Below are positions 61,393-64,000 of a stretch of 64,000 bases of DNA, one piece after another. Made by a program: the position numbers and the translations under genes. Numbering within the stretch: the first letter of the stretch is position 1; each line of letters begins with the position of its first letter. The notes below the pieces were generated by a model. The model made no database searches. It saw only the letters and a list, made by a program, of their open reading frames with translations, and was not told the origin of the DNA. The DNA comes from Heracleum sosnowskyi (Eukaryota; Streptophyta; Magnoliopsida; Apiales; Apiaceae). The stretch is from assembly GCA_030848705.1 (NCBI GenBank), contig CM061239.1, positions 83,434,363-83,498,362 on the forward strand. Reading direction: 5' to 3'.

Positions 61393-64000
61393 TCAACGAC
61401 TACATGTTATCCCCGAACATGACTGGTCCATCTCAATACAAATTCTTACAGAGTCCCCCTTGTTGCCACGTTTTTTCTTTATCTTTTGGCAGGCTTCATC
61501 GGGTACCAACTTACCATACCTCTTCCACTGCACCGGTAAGACGTAGTTCCAAGACTCTGTAGGTTCCAATGGGAATATCATAGACTCCCATAACTGATGT
61601 AATTTGGACATGTAGTGGTAAGGTTGAATCCACTTTTTCTAATCAACATTCTCTGCCAAACAACCAGCCAATACATGAGAACAAGGCAAATGGTGGCAAA
61701 TCCATTTTCCATAAGTGCAGATTTGTTTACTCAAGTCAACATTGTGGGTGCCCCCCCCCCCTTGTGACTCCTTTGAACCGATAGCGTTGTGTAACGACTT
61801 TGAAAATGCCTAGTTGTTTACTGAATGTGTGGACCTTGTGTGATTTAGCCTTCTTCATATATTTGCTTATCATATCTTCCGTCCTTTGACATAATTGTTG
61901 ACCTCGCTGCATAGCATCGACGGCTTTGTTTCGCTGTGTATTCACAATTCTCACCATCTTGTAGAAGATATACTCCATCATTGCTGTAGTAGGAAGAAAA
62001 CGAGTCATTCTTATGCTATCATTGAAGTCTTCCATAATGTTTGTCGTGGCTTGTCCGTAGCGAGCACCACCAAGATCGTAACATATGCTCCACAATTCAG
62101 GATTAATGTCTGTCAGGTACTTCAAAGCAGGGGGTGATATCTCACCTATCCTCTTCATGTAGGCTTGGTGCTTCAAGTATTGGGGGTAGTTCCAGCTTTC
62201 CACATCAACTGTTTTAACTCTCCACCGGGATGTTTACTAGAAAAGTTACTTCTCACGTGGAACAAGCAAAACCTTTGAATCCCGTAAGGTGCGGTGAATC
62301 CATTAGCCGGATTCCTCATTGTTGCAAGGATACCAGCAGCACGATCAGAAATTATGTAGACATTCAACCTTTCCATGCATACATGTTGACGTATCAGTTT
62401 AAGAAACCAAGACCAGTTTTCCTCGGATTCCTCGTCAACCAAGGCATAAAAAACTGGACACTGATGATTATTAGAATCCACACCCATTGCAACGAGTAAT
62501 TTCTCGTTGTATTTTCCCTTGAGGAAGGTACCATCAATCGAAAGGACTGGTCGGGCATGTTTCCAACCATCCATAATTGCGTGAAGGCACCAGAATACCC
62601 TTATGCAAACAGAACTGCTTCTATCAGTTTCATGAGGAATGACATCGATCACAACGATACTCCCAGGATTAGCATGTACCATGGCCATGAAAAACTGTGG
62701 TAGTGCATCGTATGTCGTAGTCCAGTTACCGTAGACCTCCTCAATAGCCAACTGTTTGCCTCTCCATGCTTTGTTGTAACATACATTATGGTTGAATTCA
62801 TCATTAACAATTATTATAATGGCCTTCACTCGGATATTTGGTGATTCCATGACCTGTGGCACATTGACAAAAATAAGTTAAACAAATGTTTGTAATATAT
62901 GCATTGTACAAATTTAAAAGATGGTTCAACGTAGATAACTTACATGTGGTTTAATAAGATTTGCAATAAATTTTGTAGAGATTTTTCTATGATCCTGCGT
63001 AGGTAGATCAACCAAACAAGTATGCTCTGTGCACTTTTTAATTTCAAATAGTCCATGGATTCTTCTCTTGGCAGCTCTCATTCTCCAAGGACAATTTTCC
63101 ATGACACACTTTGCAATAATCTTTTTCGGATTGCTCCTGCACACGATGTACATCCGATTAGTAGTAATGTGCATATGTCGTACAACATGAATTAACATTT
63201 GTTTGGTGGAGAACATTTGACCAATGGAAAGATCTGGTGTATCTTCAGTAAGAACAAGGTAATTTCTAGCTTGGTTGTTTAATACAACCGATGAATAATC
63301 CTCGGTCAGAAACCAAGTTGATATCGGGACATGGCTCCTTAGTACATGTTCATCATCCTCGTCTGATTCATCCTCATCGTCTTCATTGTACAAATCGTCG
63401 GAGTCCTCACTACTTGAATTATCAACATTAAATTCAAGAGGATTATCATCTATGTAGGCCAACTCTCTACCCGTCATTGTATGATGTGGTGTAGATGGTT
63501 GCACATAATCTGTATGGTTAAGATGTGGTGAATCCTCGTCATGATGCATTTGTTGGACTGCTTGGCTGCTAGAACCACCCGCATATCCGAATTCGGGAAA
63601 CTGGCTGCTCATCCTATAGTCTTGTTGGTAACTTCGTTGGGTAGGCTGAGAATGAGTAGCATAAGTGTATGAGTACGGGTCCTCCACTTGAATCTGTTCG
63701 GCCTCGATGAACACGGAAACATCACCCCCAACCCATTTGCATGGTCTGGGGGATACTCAACAACCTACCGACATCCCCGTCAGAAGTAATAACACCTAAG
63801 AAATATCGCTTAACGACATTACCGATACCGAATTCTGGATGTTTATAACTTATTTTCAAATTCCAATGATTCCGACTGATGTTCATAACCTCATAAATAA
63901 TTCCCTTGAATTCTTCAAAACTTGTTGTGAACATAACATAACGCATACGTTTTGGATCTGTGGAATATGTTATATCATCACATTGTCTAATTATTTTTCC
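61393..64000 (-). pseudogene. MuDR-type (MULE) transposase, frameshifted and running off the window
   Basis: Minus strand. From the window edge to 63722 it is the MuDR N-terminal domain. A frameshift at a G run (about 63721-63725) leads to the segment 63714-62944, with an acidic D/E/S stretch and a zinc-binding CVMENCPW...CTEHTC motif (DBD_Tnp_Mut). A 90-base GT-AG intron lies at 62854-62943. The next part, to 62173, has the MULE transposase core: LSIDGTFLKGKYNEKLL gives the first D and IISDRAAGI the second; I cannot place the third acidic residue with confidence. A frameshift near 62180 and another at an 11-base C run (61751-61761) precede a SWIM-type zinc finger (CTYGKW...PCSH, second Cys is Tyr) and a TAG at 61639-61641. 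Confidence 0.85.

Overview
This window is a stretch of plant nuclear genome made almost entirely of transposable elements. Evidence for a plant (most likely a eudicot; I would not name a species): an interstitial run of the plant-type telomere repeat TTTAGGG, SIRE-like Ty1/copia and Athila-like Ty3/gypsy retrotransposons, CACTA (En/Spm) elements with 3-bp target duplications, a MuDR-type transposase, a Helitron-like end, and GT-AG introns in the transposase genes. I see no rRNA, tRNA, CRISPR or bacterial-type operon, and no intact host gene.

Layout, left to right. (1) 1-1313: start of a minus-strand SIRE-like element (E1): gag N-terminus, primer-binding site and LTR. (2) 1314-2130: part of another minus-strand LTR (X). 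(3) 2131-11800: a plus-strand SIRE-like element (E2) lacking its 5' end here, with decayed gag, pol and a very long third ORF, then PPT and 3' LTR. (4) 12029-12519: candidate small Helitron. (5) 12931-16978: non-autonomous CACTA element (TSD CAT) filled with a 176-bp tandem repeat, a long (GA)n run and telomere-like repeats. (6) 17066-20831: a decayed plant transposon-type ORF with a local duplication, then AT-rich sequence. (7) 20832-23985: CACTA element with an internally deleted, five-exon transposase gene on the minus strand. (8) 23986-29334: 3' LTR and third ORF of a minus-strand SIRE-like element (E3, same family as E1). (9) 29335-51053: a plus-strand SIRE-like element (E4) with truncated 5' LTR, gag, pol, third ORF and 3' LTR. 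It is interrupted by a gene-carrying CACTA element (33920-37006) and by a 4.9-kb probable solo LTR (43143-48026). (10) 51054-54722: 3' part of an Athila-like element (E5) ending in its LTR, which sits inside the integrase gene of (11) another Athila-like element (E6, 54723-60034). (12) 60035-64000: a MULE with a small TATA-driven ORF and a decayed MuDR transposase that runs off the right edge.

The most notable points are: the CACTA element inside E4 carries pieces of two host genes, a DDM1-like chromatin remodeller and a RAMP4/SERP-like ER protein; three SIRE-like elements carry a ~1,400-1,600 codon third ORF; and in four retrotransposon families a short family-specific word that dominates the LTR recurs in the internal region of the same family. 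Almost all coding regions here contain stops or frameshifts, so I annotate them as pseudogenes.
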